The notes below the pieces were generated by a model that saw nothing but the letters and a program-made list of their open reading frames with translations, searched no databases and had not been told where the DNA came from. Of a stretch of DNA of 64,000 nucleotides, positions 53,120 through 62,435 are shown in pieces (positions within the stretch are counted from its first letter, which is position 1; each line of letters starts with the position of its first letter). This DNA comes from JBKDZP01 sp047971315 (lineage in GTDB: Bacteria > Bacillota_I > Bacilli_A > RF39 > UBA660): assembly GCA_047971315.1 (NCBI GenBank), contig JBKDZP010000003.1, forward strand, positions 121,551 through 185,550, in the 5' to 3' direction. A program made the translations under genes and the position numbers.

Positions 53120-55948
53120 CTAATCTAAAATGTAGGGATTATCAACTGAACCATCACCACTTATAATATTTATATTTTTTGTTAAACCAATAGCTGGAAC
53201 AATTTTTAAAGAATCAGTAGATAATGTACTATAAATAGATCCGTTACCATTAACAACAATTACTAATTCATTCGTAAATGGTGTAATAGTATAAGTAGCA
53301 CCTAAATCACTTGCACCAAAATCTATTACTGATAATAATCCTACCTTACTTCTAACACTTGTCTTATAGATATTACTATAATCATAATTACTCACACTAT
53401 TATAACTTCCTGTATACCAAGAAGTATCAACTAATAAACTAGTATCACTCAAACTAGTTAAAAACACATTATTTAAATAATACGCTATATTATTATAACT
53501 TGTCAATACAAAATCACTTCCAGATGTTGAAAAGTTTCTAATTAAATATTCGTCATCTGAAATTAAATAATCATTTAATACTAATTTATATGAATCCTCA
53601 CCTATTTCAGATACTTTCCAAATATGCTCACTATACTTTATGTAACTATTAACTTTTATTTCATTACTATTATCTATTATGTAAGGACTATTAATTGTTC
53701 CATCACCAGAAATATATTCAAGATTATTTTTTAATGTAACAACTGGTCTTACTCCATAACTATAATATGTATCTCCATTAGATGATTTATCATTTACTCC
53801 ACCTTCATTAAAAACATACCAAACATTATTTTCTGTATTTGCATTTATAGTCCAAAAGTAATCACCATTATTTAAATAACTTTCATTTGCTAAAGCTTCC
53901 TTGTATTCTTGAAAAGTGATTAAACCTACCTTATCAGTTATTGTACTTTCACAAACATCAGTATTAGTACTTTCAATTTCATCAATACAAAAAGTTGTGC
54001 TTGTTAAATAATTATCTGGATTATTTAAACTATTATAAAATATACCTGTATATTCTAATCCATTATAGTTCAAATAATTCCTAATATATGAACTTTTATA
54101 ATCATTATTTTCATAATTCCAAACAAGGGAAGAAACTATATCATCAGTTATTATTTTAATACTTTTATCATCATTAATTTTTATAATTCTCCATAATCTA
54201 TTTGAATAATATACATAATTATTTTCTACTTGTCCTTTATATGTATAAATTTCTTCTTCATTATATAAACCATCACCAGATGTAACTACATTATTATTTG
54301 TAATAGTATAAAACAATGATTTGTCTAACTCTTCATTTTGATGTTCAACATTATAATAATGTATAAATCTAACACTATAAATAATTAATAATGAAAGTAA
54401 GAAAATTCCAGATAATAATAAAAATATATTACTTTTATTTCTTTTATTTTTTTTAATCAATATGTCTCCAGACATTTCATTAGGAATTTCTATATTTAAT
54501 AATGATAAAATAGTTGGAGCAATATCTCCTAATTTACCATTTTTTAAACTATATTTTTTATCAGTTATAATAAATGGAACTTTAGAAGTTGAATGAGATG
54601 TAATTATATTATTACTATCATCTAACATTAAATCGCTATTGCCGTGATCTGATGTTACTATTAATAATCCATTTTTTTCAATAACTTTCTTAAAAAGTTT
54701 TTCTAAACATTTGTCCAGTGTTTCTAAAGCATTAATTGTTGCATTCATATCACCAGTATGTCCAACCATGTCACCATTTGCATAATTTAAAATAACAATA
54801 TCATAATCATTTTCTAATTCACTGATTAAAGTATCAGTAATTTCAATAGCACTCATTTCTGGTTTTAAATCATAAGTTGCAACTTTTGGTGATGGAATTA
54901 AAATTCTATTTTCATATGTATATTCTTTATCAATTCCACCATCAAAAAAATATGTTACATGAGCGTATTTTTCAGTTTCTGCTATTCTTAACTGCTTTAA
55001 TTTCTTTATTGATAAATATTCTCCTAATGTATTTGATAATTTTTGTGATTCAAAAGCTGGTTTAAAAATAACATCTTCACTTACTCCCATCATTGTTACT
55101 AATTTCAAATTTTTAATAAATTTTCTATCAAATTCCTTAAACTTGGGATTAGTTAAAGCATAGAATAATTCTCTACCACGGTCTGGTCGATAATTAAATA
55201 GAATTAACCCATCATTTTCTTCTATTATTCCTTCATTATCTAAAAGACATGGTTCAATAAACTCGTCACTTTTTGAATTAGTATAACTAGTTTTTATAAC
55301 ATCTTCATAATTTTTCTTTTCATGATTATTTTTATTAGTCATTACATCGTATGCTTTTTTAACTCTATCCCATCTATTATCACGATCCATCGAATAATAT
55401 CTTCCAGATAATGAAGCAATAGTACCTATACCTGTTTCATATAATTTTTTTTGCAATTCATCTAAATATTTTAAAGCTACTTTAGGTAATGTATCTCTTC
55501 CATCTAAAAATGCATGAATATATAATTTTTTCACATTTTTTTTCTTACAAAGATCTATAATTGCGTATAGATGGTCGATATGAGAATGAATTCCACCATC
55601 ACTTAAAAGTCCCAAAACATGTAGTTTAGAATCATTTTGATTTACAAAATCGATAATATTATTTATCTCATTATTTTCAAAAAAAGTATTATCTTTTATT
55701 TTTGAATTAATAAGTTCTAATGGTTGATAAACAATTCTGCCAGCTCCAATATTCATATGTCCAACTTCACTATTACCCATTTGTCCATGAGGAAGTCCTA
55801 CTTGTTCTCCACTAGCCTCTAATAAACAATTTGGATATTTTTTAAATAAATTATTAAAAAATGGCAATTTAGCTTGTTTAACAGCATTTCCATGAATTTC
55901 ATTTCTAACTCCAACTCCATCTAAAATACAAAGTACAATAGGTTTCAT
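53120..55948 (-). CDS. gpmI: Phosphoglycerate mutase (gpmI) fused to a membrane-anchored surface domain
   Basis: 942 residues, whereas gpmI normally has about 510. Residues 1 to about 497 are a complete 2,3-bisphosphoglycerate-independent mutase: CILDGVGVR, the phosphoserine region GQMGNSEVGHMNIGAGR, HIDHLYAIIDL, DGRDTLPK and TSDHGNSD (Mn-binding). Then comes KKNKRNK, one hydrophobic helix (NIFLLLSGIFLLSLLIIYS, about 505-525), and about 415 residues of extracytoplasmic type with two DUF6273-like repeats (each ending ISGDGTINSPYIID or ISGDGSVDNPYILD) as in surface proteins. A cytoplasmic glycolytic enzyme tied to an outside domain is unusual. The join is at a T8 tract (54447-54454), so a slip or assembly error could merge two genes; one extra A would give a stop right after the mutase. 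Confidence 0.8.
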   Translation of the reverse strand: MKPIVLCILDGVGVRNEIHGNAVKQAKLPFFNNLFKKYPNCLLEASGEQVGLPHGQMGNSEVGHMNIGAGRIVYQPLELINSKIKDNTFFENNEINNIIDFVNQNDSKLHVLGLLSDGGIHSHIDHLYAIIDLCKKKNVKKLYIHAFLDGRDTLPKVALKYLDELQKKLYETGIGTIASLSGRYYSMDRDNRWDRVKKAYDVMTNKNNHEKKNYEDVIKTSYTNSKSDEFIEPCLLDNEGIIEENDGLILFNYRPDRGRELFYALTNPKFKEFDRKFIKNLKLVTMMGVSEDVIFKPAFESQKLSNTLGEYLSIKKLKQLRIAETEKYAHVTYFFDGGIDKEYTYENRILIPSPKVATYDLKPEMSAIEITDTLISELENDYDIVILNYANGDMVGHTGDMNATINALETLDKCLEKLFKKVIEKNGLLIVTSDHGNSDLMLDDSNNIITSHSTSKVPFIITDKKYSLKNGKLGDIAPTILSLLNIEIPNEMSGDILIKKNKRNKSNIFLLLSGIFLLSLLIIYSVRFIHYYNVEHQNEELDKSLFYTITNNNVVTSGDGLYNEEEIYTYKGQVENNYVYYSNRLWRIIKINDDKSIKIITDDIVSSLVWNYENNDYKSSYIRNYLNYNGLEYTGIFYNSLNNPDNYLTSTTFCIDEIESTNTDVCESTITDKVGLITFQEYKEALANESYLNNGDYFWTINANTENNVWYVFNEGGVNDKSSNGDTYYSYGVRPVVTLKNNLEYISGDGTINSPYIIDNSNEIKVNSYIKYSEHIWKVSEIGEDSYKLVLNDYLISDDEYLIRNFSTSGSDFVLTSYNNIAYYLNNVFLTSLSDTSLLVDTSWYTGSYNSVSNYDYSNIYKTSVRSKVGLLSVIDFGASDLGATYTITPFTNELVIVVNGNGSIYSTLSTDSLKIVPAIGLTKNINIISGDGSVDNPYILD
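54447..54454 (-). other. Slippage-prone A8 tract at the gpmI fusion point
   Basis: Eight A on the sense strand within ILIKKNK. With nine A the frame would reach TAA one codon later, giving a normal mutase; with eight it reads through into the surface domain. A GGAG with TTG follows in the same place, so a downstream start is also possible. Confidence 0.45.
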
Positions 55949-56154
55949 ACAATCATCTCTACTTTCAATAACTATTATAATAGTTTAAAACTTTTTAATC
56001 AAGATTTTTAGTATTTCTATTAAAATAAATATTATAAAACGTAATTTACTAATTCTAGTATTAATTTGTTTTGTTTTATAAATTTTAAATAAATCATACA
56101 AAAAAACCTATAAAATTTGTCTTATCGGTTATGTATTAATCTAAAAATCATTTT

Positions 56155-57081
56155 TTATATTTTTTTCTTTGTTTTTTCAGTTTCATTAATTTTTTTTGTT
56201 GTTTCAATGTCATCAATAGTTAAAGAGTCAAGTTGACTATCAAGTTCTAATATTTTATTTTTTAAAGCTTCTTTTTCATCTAATTTGGTTTGAACAATAG
56301 ATTCTAGTTTTAAAATTTCTTGTAACCAATATTCAATAGTTTCCTCATTTTTAAATATTTTTATTTTTAGTTCTGAACTTAAATTTGATACAGAAATTAA
56401 ACAATCAAAAATATCTATACTTTGTTGTTTAAACTTTTTATTTGATGTTAAATTTATTAGTATACAAGTTTGATTTATTGCATTTTTTAATGTATCTGTA
56501 GAATAAGAGTTTTGATTTAGATCTAATTTTTCTTTATTAATCAAATCTAATATTAAATTAATTGTATTTATTATATTATTTTTTTGTTGATAATAATTTT
56601 CAAATTTTTTATTTGATTTTTTTTTGAAAATTTTAGAAAAAACACCCTTGTTAGTTTTTTTCATTTTAGTATCTAATGAAATTGAAATATCGTTTTTTAA
56701 ATTATCAAGTAGACAAATTACCTTAACATGTTCATCATTTAATAATATTTTATCCAGTTTTACTTCAGTTTTTAAATCACGAGTAAAGATTTCTTCACTA
56801 ACTAATTCTTTATCCAGTTTTTTATATTCTTTTTCTATTTTAGCTAAATTATTTGTTAATTCATCCTTTTTAAAAACTAATTGTAATTCTTTTTCTCTAT
56901 TTAATCTAAAATTATATTCTTTTCTACTTTCTGAATTTATTAAAACTACATATGCTTTGAAAAATGGTAATCTTTCTTTTCCTGTTTGAAAATTTCCTAT
57001 ATTTTTTAAATATGCTTCTTCTATTTCTTCTGCACTAGCACTTTTACAAACACCTAATACCTCATAATAATTTTTTTCCAT
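56155..57081 (-). CDS. J-domain-like protein without HPD
   Basis: 308 residues. The start EKNYYEVLGVCKSASAEEIE with EAYLKN and LINSESRKEYNF resembles a DnaJ N-terminal domain, but the HPD loop that triggers Hsp70 ATPase is missing, and the region is shortened (NIGNFQTGKERLPFFKAY). The rest is coiled coil (KELQLVFKKDELTNNLAKIEK; LQEILKLESIVQTKLDEKE). Probably an HPD-less adaptor, function unknown. Nothing else in its operon. Confidence 0.65.
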   Translation of the reverse strand: MEKNYYEVLGVCKSASAEEIEEAYLKNIGNFQTGKERLPFFKAYVVLINSESRKEYNFRLNREKELQLVFKKDELTNNLAKIEKEYKKLDKELVSEEIFTRDLKTEVKLDKILLNDEHVKVICLLDNLKNDISISLDTKMKKTNKGVFSKIFKKKSNKKFENYYQQKNNIINTINLILDLINKEKLDLNQNSYSTDTLKNAINQTCILINLTSNKKFKQQSIDIFDCLISVSNLSSELKIKIFKNEETIEYWLQEILKLESIVQTKLDEKEALKNKILELDSQLDSLTIDDIETTKKINETEKTKKKI

Positions 57082-57174
57082 AAACTTCCCCCTTAAATAG
57101 CATTAATATTTCGTATTAACAATCGCCAGCCGTTATTGTATATTATTATCAATTAAATGTCAAACATTTTTTAT
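57082..57174. other. Short gap left of the IS copy
   Basis: Upstream of the J-like gene, AT-rich; no promoter boxes fixed. Confidence 0.3.
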
Positions 57175-57189
57175 AAATATGATTTGTAT
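57175..57189. repeat. Target-site duplication, left copy
   Basis: AAATATGATTTGTAT, identical to 58538-58552. It flanks the IS30-type copy directly; the 15-bp length is unusual for IS30 but known for long-duplication members such as IS1630. Confidence 0.75.
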
Positions 57190-58537
57190 TATAAATTACA
57201 ATATTAAGTGCCGGACATTGCTTACCAATAATATTAATAGAATTGAATGTGATTTTAAAATTTCTGTTTTTATTTTAACACATATTTATAAAGGTATAAT
57301 ATATGAATTTAGGATTAACTTGAAATATCATGTATTTATTTCTACCTAACGCGCTACCACTTGTTTTTAAAAAGTTAATTAATTTAATTTTGTATATTTA
57401 TAATAAGCAATGTTTAAGCATATCATTTGAGGTTTTATAACCAAACATAGCCCTTGGATAGTTATTTATCCAATCTTCAATTTTTTGGATAAATTCTTTT
57501 GTTATATTATCTATAGATATTCCTTTTGGTATCCATCTTCTAATTAGTCTATTATTATTTTCAATTGTTCCTCGTTCTCCAGAGCAATATGGATGAGCAT
57601 AGTATACAGAAAGTCTATTACCTTTTTTTTGCATACCTTTATAATCCAAGAATTCAACACCATTATCAAATGTTATAGTTTTAAATTTACTATAAAACCT
57701 TTTACCAAATTTTCTTTCTAATGAATTTAATGATTTTACTATATTAATGGAAGCTTTACCTTTAATCTTTATAATTATTTCTTCTCTAGTTTTTCTTTCA
57801 GTTAATGTAAATAAAACACAACCTTTTGTTCTAGTTCCAATGACTACGTCTCCCTCCCAGCGTCCATACTCTGTTCTATCATTTGCCTCTTTAGGTCTAA
57901 ATTCAATAGACTTTTCTGCTGGAGTAGTTTTAGCGATTCTCTTTTCTTTATTTTTATTATTATAATCTTTAATATATATTATTTTACCTGGTTTTTTTTG
58001 TAAATATTGTTTCACCTTTTATCGCATTTCTTATAGTATTGGCGATGATATTTTGTTAAATCCATTTTCTTTCAATTGAATCACAATAACTTCAGGTGAT
58101 TTTTTATTTTCTATGATTTCTTTTTCAATATGTTTAACAATATTTATATCTTTATCAAGTTTTTAATACAGGACCTTTTGCAGTCATATTATAATTATAC
58201 TTTTCTTGTGAAATATCTGATGAATATACATATATTTCTTTTAAATCAGTAGTACGATTTATTGTTAAACCTCTATTAATTTCACGCCTAATAGTACGTT
58301 CACTTTTATTAAGTAGTTCAGCTATTTCTTTATTACTTTTTTTATCTTTATTATGCTATCTTTCTATCTGTGTTCTTTCAATAAATGAAAAATGCTTGTA
58401 TTTTCTTTCAAATTTGTTACAATTTAAGTAACTCATATGTTTCCTCCAATGTCTTTTTTTCCAATTACATTGTATCATAGGCAAACATATGTGCCTTTTT
58501 TTATGCCCTAGATGGACACTTAATTTTGTGAGTTACA
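57190..58537. mobile_element. IS30-family insertion sequence, decayed
   Basis: 1348 bp bounded by imperfect inverted repeats of 21 bp with 17 matches (left 57190-57210, right 58517-58537, inner core ATTAAGTG) and by 15-bp direct repeats. It contains one IS30-type transposase gene with several lesions. It lies between the J-like gene and spo0A, leaving both intact, and its end gives spo0A's downstream sequence no disturbance. Confidence 0.8.
57398..58436 (-). pseudogene. IS30-family transposase with several stops and frameshifts
   Basis: The start (MSYLNCNKFERKYKHFSFIE) with a good RBS GGAGGAAA meets TAG at 58356-58358, then NKEIAELLNKSERTIRREIN, a HTH, is read up to a stop near 58158. The middle is readable only with frame changes. 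The C-terminal catalytic half is intact as GRWEGDVVIGTRTKG, FDNGVEFLDY, YYAHPYCSGERGTIENNN and WINNYPRAMFGYKT: the DDE residues remain, but no full transposase can be translated. Confidence 0.9.
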
Positions 58538-58552
58538 AAATATGATTTGTAT
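58538..58552. repeat. Target-site duplication, right copy
   Basis: AAATATGATTTGTAT; see the left copy at 57175-57189. Confidence 0.75.
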
Positions 58553-58567
58553 GTTAATTTCTAATGT

Positions 58568-58597
58568 TTAAAAAAACTCCAAATACTCGGAGTTACT
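58568..58597 (-). terminator. Terminator of spo0A
   Basis: Minus strand AACTCC, GAGTATTT, GGAGTT, then seven T. Confidence 0.8.
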
Positions 58598-58598
58598 T

Positions 58599-59366
58599 TT
58601 ATACACCTATTTTATTACCTTCTAATCTTAATTTATCTGCAATTGTAACAATAAATTCAGAATTTGTTGGTTTTGCTTTGTCGATATCAACACTATGTCC
58701 AAATATTTCTTCCATTAAATCCCAACTACCACGATTCCAACTTACTTCAATTGCATGTCTAATTGCTCTTTCAACTCTAGATACAGTTGTATCAAATTTA
58801 ACTGCAAGTTCTGGATATAACTCTTTTGTTATTCCACCAATAGTTTCTGGTCTTTCATATAATATTCCAATACCTTCTCTAATGTACTGATATCCTTTTA
58901 TATGAGATGGAATTCCCAATTCATGAAGGATTTTAGTTATTGAGATTTGTAAATTATTATGGTGAAAATCTATATTTTTACCTTTTTTATCATCTCTTTT
59001 AACTGCTTCATATATTCTTTTTTCTAAATCAGTAAGTTCAAATGGTTTTAAAATAAAATATTTAACTCCAAATTCTGAAACTTTTCTTATAATATCACTA
59101 GAATTATAGCTAGTAGCTACAATTACATCTTTGTTTATGCCTCTAGATTTCATTTCTTCTAATACATACATTCCATCTTTTTTTGGCATTATCAAATCAA
59201 GGATAATTAAATCAAATTCATCAGGTTTTTCCTCAATTAACTTAATTCCATCTGCTCCATCATAAGCTTCTAACGTAATACATACTTCACTACTACAAAA
59301 ATACTCTTTTACCATTTGAATCAAACTAATGTTATCATCTATCATTAGTACCCTAATATTTTTCAT
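58599..59366 (-). CDS. spo0A: Sporulation/transition-state response regulator Spo0A
   Basis: 255 residues: receiver domain with MIDDN (D10, D11), phosphoacceptor Asp57 in IILDLIMPKKDG, VATSY and FILKPF; the C-terminal Spo0A domain with ILHELGIPSHIKGYQYIREG and the recognition helix TTVSRVERAIRHAIEVSWNRG. The full-length regulator shows the organism keeps at least the entry control of sporulation or stationary phase; spoVB-like genes are the only other sporulation genes here. A 0A box is found upstream, suggesting autoregulation. Confidence 0.97.
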   Translation of the reverse strand: MKNIRVLMIDDNISLIQMVKEYFCSSEVCITLEAYDGADGIKLIEEKPDEFDLIILDLIMPKKDGMYVLEEMKSRGINKDVIVATSYNSSDIIRKVSEFGVKYFILKPFELTDLEKRIYEAVKRDDKKGKNIDFHHNNLQISITKILHELGIPSHIKGYQYIREGIGILYERPETIGGITKELYPELAVKFDTTVSRVERAIRHAIEVSWNRGSWDLMEEIFGHSVDIDKAKPTNSEFIVTIADKLRLEGNKIGV

Positions 59367-59463
59367 TTTATTCTTCCTTTCTAGAAGTACTGCTTTCGTT
59401 AATATTATACTATAAGTCTACTTAAATTTACTAGAGATTTTTTTATCTAGTTATGTAAACATA

Positions 59464-59470
59464 TGTCGAA
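59464..59470 (+). promoter_or_regulatory. Spo0A box upstream of spo0A
   Basis: TGTCGAA heptamer, about 98 nt upstream of the spo0A ATG, in the gap after tpiA. Supports feedback control by Spo0A itself. Confidence 0.55.
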
Positions 59471-59475
59471 AAATG

Positions 59476-59502
59476 TAAAAAAAAGTTACTTAACAAGTAA
59501 CT
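59476..59502 (-). terminator. Terminator of the pgk-tpiA operon
   Basis: Minus strand AAGTTACTT, GTT, AAGTAACTT and eight T; the stem contains the last codons and stop of tpiA. Confidence 0.8.
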
Positions 59503-60209
59503 TCAATAATTTTTAATAATTTATCTGCATCAATTGAGGCATCACCTACTAATACTCCATCAACAAATGTGTTTTTAATAATTTCTTCAATATTGAATTC
59601 ATTCACACTACCACCATATAATACTTTAATATCAATATTGAAATTAATTTTCAAAATAACACTTTTAATAAATTTAGTTACATTATTTATTTCTTTAAAA
59701 CTTGGAATTACATTAGTTCCAATTGTCCATATAGGCTCATATGCAATTATTACATTCGTTAGATCTTTAATGTTTCTTAAAGCTAGAGTTATTTGATTTT
59801 CAATTACTTTATTTGTTTTAAGCAAATCATGTTCTTCAATAGATTCACCTATACATAATATTACTTTAAGATCATTTTCTAAGGAAGCTTTTATTTTTTT
59901 ATTTATTTCATCATTTTTCTCAAAAAATTTTTTTCTTCTCTCACTATGTCCAATTATTACATATTCTATTCCAATACTAGAGGCTTGATTTGGTGAAATT
60001 TCTCCCGTAAAAGCACCTTTATCTTTATAAAAAATATTTTGGATACCAACTTTATAATTTTGTTTTAAAAAATATGGAATATAAATGCTAGTTGGACATA
60101 TAATTACATTTTTATTATTAATATTTTTATTTATTTTTTTTAAATATTCGCTTACCTGAACAACATTTAAATTCATTTTTAAATTAGCAACTACAATTTT
60201 ATTTCCCAT
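59490..60209 (-). CDS. tpiA: Triosephosphate isomerase
   Basis: 239-residue TIM barrel. VVANLKMNL carries the catalytic Lys (usual GNWKMN, here A-N-L), IGHSERRKKF the His, AYEPIWTIGT the Glu and LYGGSVNE the phosphate site. It overlaps the glycosyltransferase gene by 11 nt and ends the operon. Slightly shorter than usual but all active-site residues are present. Confidence 0.96.
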   Translation of the reverse strand: MGNKIVVANLKMNLNVVQVSEYLKKINKNINNKNVIICPTSIYIPYFLKQNYKVGIQNIFYKDKGAFTGEISPNQASSIGIEYVIIGHSERRKKFFEKNDEINKKIKASLENDLKVILCIGESIEEHDLLKTNKVIENQITLALRNIKDLTNVIIAYEPIWTIGTNVIPSFKEINNVTKFIKSVILKINFNIDIKVLYGGSVNEFNIEEIIKNTFVDGVLVGDASIDADKLLKIIEVTC

Positions 60210-61428
60210 CTAAACCCTTTTTTACTACATCTCTTATTTTATCAACAAAAGCTCTTTTTCTATTATTTATATTTTTTTTATAAACTTCTAAAATTTGTTC
60301 AGAAAAGTTTTTTAAGGAATGTGATGTTGCAGTTATTCTAGCTTCACTACTTAATTTATTAAGTTTATTTTTATCGCTAATTAGATCTTCAATTATTTTT
60401 ATATATTGTCTTTTTGTTTTAAATATTTTACCATTATATCCATCAATTACTATATTTGTAAAACTCTCATCTTCAATACAAACAACTGGTAATGAAGATG
60501 CCATTGCCTCAATTACTGTTAAACCTTGTGTTTCAGTTTTTGAAGCAGTAACGAATAAGTTTGATAATCCGTAATAATTAGGTATTTCTACCCATGGAAT
60601 AGCATTAGTAAAAATAACATTGTTTTTTAAATTTAGACTATCTACTTTATCTAAATAATGGTAATAATCTGGCCCACTACCTACTATTAGTAATTTCGCA
60701 TTTGGATATTTTTTTATAATATTAGTATGTCCTTCTAATAATAATTCAATATTTTTTTCTTTAGCTAATCTACCAACGAATAAAATAACAAAATCTGTTT
60801 CTTTTATTCCTAATTCTTTTTTTATTTCAATTACATCTTTTTTATTTATATTTTCTTTATAAAATCTGTCAATATCTATACCGGTTGGTACAATATGAAT
60901 GTTTTTCTGATAATGATATTTTTCTTTAAAAAAATCATATGTTTTCTTACTTGGTACAATTAATTCTTGAGCAGTTGTTTCGCAATAAAATTTAGTTAAA
61001 TATTCGACTATTTTTTTACTAGATTTGTCAAAATAACCTTTTGTAATATAATGAACATAATCTTCATACATTGTATGATATGTATGTACTAAAGGTATAT
61101 CTAACTGTTTTGATATTATTCTAGCAAATGTTCCTATTCCAAACTCAGTATGAGAATGAATTACATCTAAATTCCATTTTTTTATTCTATGAATTGATCT
61201 AATAGGGTATATACCTGTTAATCTATAATCATAAATTCCTATTGGAATTCCAGGGATTCTTATAATTTGATCATTATTTTCATATTTATATGTCATATTA
61301 TCTGGATTTACCGTAATTATAAACACTTCATGTCCAAGCTGTTTTAGTCCCTTTTCTAACATACTTACACTAGTTGAAACTCCATTTACAAAAGGAGGAT
61401 ATGTATCTGTAAAGATTCCTATTCTCAT
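60199..61428 (-). CDS. GT4 family diacylglycerol glucosyltransferase-like protein
   Basis: 409 residues, GT-B fold: MRIGIFTDTYPPFVNGVSTS at the acceptor loop, FVGRLAKEKN and ETQGLTVIEAMASSLPVV with the E-x7-E motif. Closest pattern is the monoglucosyl-diacylglycerol synthases of mollicutes and Firmicutes. With the LPG-synthase-like transporter next to it, it probably makes membrane glycolipid. Overlaps neighbours by 4 to 11 nt. Confidence 0.88.
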   Translation of the reverse strand: MRIGIFTDTYPPFVNGVSTSVSMLEKGLKQLGHEVFIITVNPDNMTYKYENNDQIIRIPGIPIGIYDYRLTGIYPIRSIHRIKKWNLDVIHSHTEFGIGTFARIISKQLDIPLVHTYHTMYEDYVHYITKGYFDKSSKKIVEYLTKFYCETTAQELIVPSKKTYDFFKEKYHYQKNIHIVPTGIDIDRFYKENINKKDVIEIKKELGIKETDFVILFVGRLAKEKNIELLLEGHTNIIKKYPNAKLLIVGSGPDYYHYLDKVDSLNLKNNVIFTNAIPWVEIPNYYGLSNLFVTASKTETQGLTVIEAMASSLPVVCIEDESFTNIVIDGYNGKIFKTKRQYIKIIEDLISDKNKLNKLSSEARITATSHSLKNFSEQILEVYKKNINNRKRAFVDKIRDVVKKGLDGK

Positions 61429-62435
61429 AATTTTTCCTCTTTTCTAAAATTAAGTAAAATAGCTCCAATTATTATTCCAAAATAGTATGTAATAAACCTC
61501 CATATTAACATTACAGAACTAAGTTTAGCTCCTGTGATAAAATATCCAAAAAATACTACAAAAGCATATTCAATTCCACCAGTACCACCAGGCATTGGTA
61601 TAAAAGATCCGATTAATACTACATATGCAGTTAAGATAATACAAATAACTGAATTGTAACTAGTATAATCACCCATTCCATATAATATTGAAAGTGGGAT
61701 TAAATAAATTGATATTAATGATACTATTTGGCATATTATTAATGTAATAAATTTCCATTTATTTTTAAGTAATAATTCAGCCCCAATATGAAATTCATTT
61801 AAGTTATTTTCAAATTTATCATTAAATTCTTTTTCATTTTTTATTATTTTTATTTTTACTAATAATTTTATTATTTTTTTTAATAAATATCGATTAGTTT
61901 TTTTAGCAAATGAAATAACAAATAAAAATATTATTACTAAACTATTTATAAAAAATCCGATAAAAGCTAATTCATTAAGTATATTATTATTTGGAATTTG
62001 TTTAAATATATAATTAGATATTATTGCGTATAATCCTAAAAGTACTAAAGCAATTTGATAAATTATAAAATTTTGAATTGTTACATTTGTAGCTTCAACC
62101 ATTTTCAAATTTGATTTTTTTAAAGAATATATTACATATGGTTGACCACCTGTAGCAAATGGAGTTACTCCATTGAAAAATGCCATTTCAAATTCAAGTT
62201 TTAGTGCTTTTATGATACTAAAATTTTTATTGAATTTTTTTGCTAAAATCATTGTTGTAATAGCTCTAAAAAAGAAATAAGATAAAATCAAAAATAAACA
62301 AGCTAAAATCCAAAATGGATTCATAGTGGTAATTTGTTTCATTACTTCATGAAAATTATCTTTAAGTGATAAAAATAAAACTAATGATGTAACAATAAAT
62401 AACATCAAAATATTAATAATTTTTTTTCTTTTCAT
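61425..62435 (-). CDS. YbhN/UPF0104 flippase-like membrane protein
   Basis: 336 residues, seven or eight membrane helices and the conserved GVTPFATGGQPYVIYSLKK and PMPGGTGGIEYAF motifs of the lysylphosphatidylglycerol synthase transmembrane family. No catalytic MprF domain, so a transporter-like role for a lipid is expected, consistent with the adjacent glycolipid synthase. ATGA overlap with GT4. Confidence 0.9.
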   Translation of the reverse strand: MKRKKIINILMLFIVTSLVLFLSLKDNFHEVMKQITTMNPFWILACLFLILSYFFFRAITTMILAKKFNKNFSIIKALKLEFEMAFFNGVTPFATGGQPYVIYSLKKSNLKMVEATNVTIQNFIIYQIALVLLGLYAIISNYIFKQIPNNNILNELAFIGFFINSLVIIFLFVISFAKKTNRYLLKKIIKLLVKIKIIKNEKEFNDKFENNLNEFHIGAELLLKNKWKFITLIICQIVSLISIYLIPLSILYGMGDYTSYNSVICIILTAYVVLIGSFIPMPGGTGGIEYAFVVFFGYFITGAKLSSVMLIWRFITYYFGIIIGAILLNFRKEEKL

